Below, piece after piece: positions 63,874-64,000 of a DNA stretch of 64,000 nt. This DNA comes from Ostrinia nubilalis (lineage: Eukaryota > Arthropoda > Insecta > Lepidoptera > Crambidae). The notes under the pieces are model-generated. The model had not been told where the DNA came from and searched no databases. It was given only the letters and a program-made list of their open reading frames with translations. Location of the stretch: assembly GCF_963855985.1 (NCBI RefSeq), contig NC_087104.1, positions 1,922,001 through 1,986,000 of the forward strand, written 5' to 3'. The position numbers and the translations under genes were made by a program. Each line of letters begins with the position of its first letter. Position 1 is the first letter of the stretch.

Positions 63874-64000
63874 CCTTTAACCGACGACGTGATTTTTTTG
63901 TCACGCCGTCTGCGACGTGCGGTCTGTGGGACCGCTATACTGTTTACTCAAAAAGTAATATTTTTTCGTATAAAAGTATATTGGTTTTATTTTTTTTGAG
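63874..64000. mobile_element. piggyBac-like element, copy 2, cut by window end
   Basis: CCTTTAACCGACGACGTGAT after CTAA (TTAA with one change), then GCGGTCTGTGGGACCGC at 63919-63935, collinear with 25193-25320. Confidence 0.8.

Overview
The window looks like nuclear DNA of a moth or butterfly (Lepidoptera), from a repeat-dense, AT-rich intergenic or deep-intronic region. The evidence is the repeat content: Lep1-like non-autonomous Helitrons (A|TC...CTAG|T ends), 5'-truncated RTE-clade LINE tails ending in (GAT)n or (AACG)n, tRNA-derived SINEs, and jockey/CR1-group LINEs with AATAAA-ended tails. I found no host protein-coding gene, tRNA gene, rRNA or CRISPR array. Every long reading frame is a transposon frame or the opposite-strand shadow of one.

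Layout. 1-9 kb: a Helitron end, a 2 x 134 bp duplication, several TIR elements, a head-to-head SINE pair and an RTE 3' end with a perfect target-site duplication (TSD). 9-10 kb: three tandem ~215 bp units, one holding a 118 bp MITE. 10-25 kb: Helitrons, MITEs (two hAT-type copies, two copies of a family with long GC-rich TIRs), RTE ends and LINE 3' UTR pieces, with long unremarkable gaps. 25-26 kb: a TTAA-flanked piggyBac-like non-autonomous element; a second copy starts at 63.87 kb and runs off the window. 30-35 kb: a SINE carrying a 118 bp MITE, perfect hairpins, a 930 bp TIR element and Helitron remnants. 35.7-39.4 kb: the best-preserved element, a non-LTR retrotransposon with the 3' part of ORF1 and an uninterrupted 957-residue ORF2 (APE endonuclease plus reverse transcriptase). 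46.1-49.4 kb: a triple nest, SINE interrupted by RTE interrupted by a damaged sister LINE. 50-52 kb: a nested pair of TIR elements, a third 118 bp MITE and a 521 bp element with 55 bp TIRs. 52-64 kb: RTE ends, a Helitron expanded by a 134 bp tandem repeat, TA-flanked elements and degenerate LINE pieces.

How the parts work together. The LINE at 35.7-39.4 kb encodes machinery for target-primed reverse transcription. At its ORF1/ORF2 junction the canonical -1 slippery heptamer TTTAAAC lies directly before the ORF1 stop, and the -1 frame it would enter is ORF2, which opens exactly at that heptamer. This is the most interesting observation here. The other families are non-autonomous or truncated passengers; several insertions can be dated relative to each other from nesting and TSDs.

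Limits: classification rests on termini, TSDs, motifs and remembered family features. No search, alignment or folding programme was run, and boundaries without a stated TSD are approximate.
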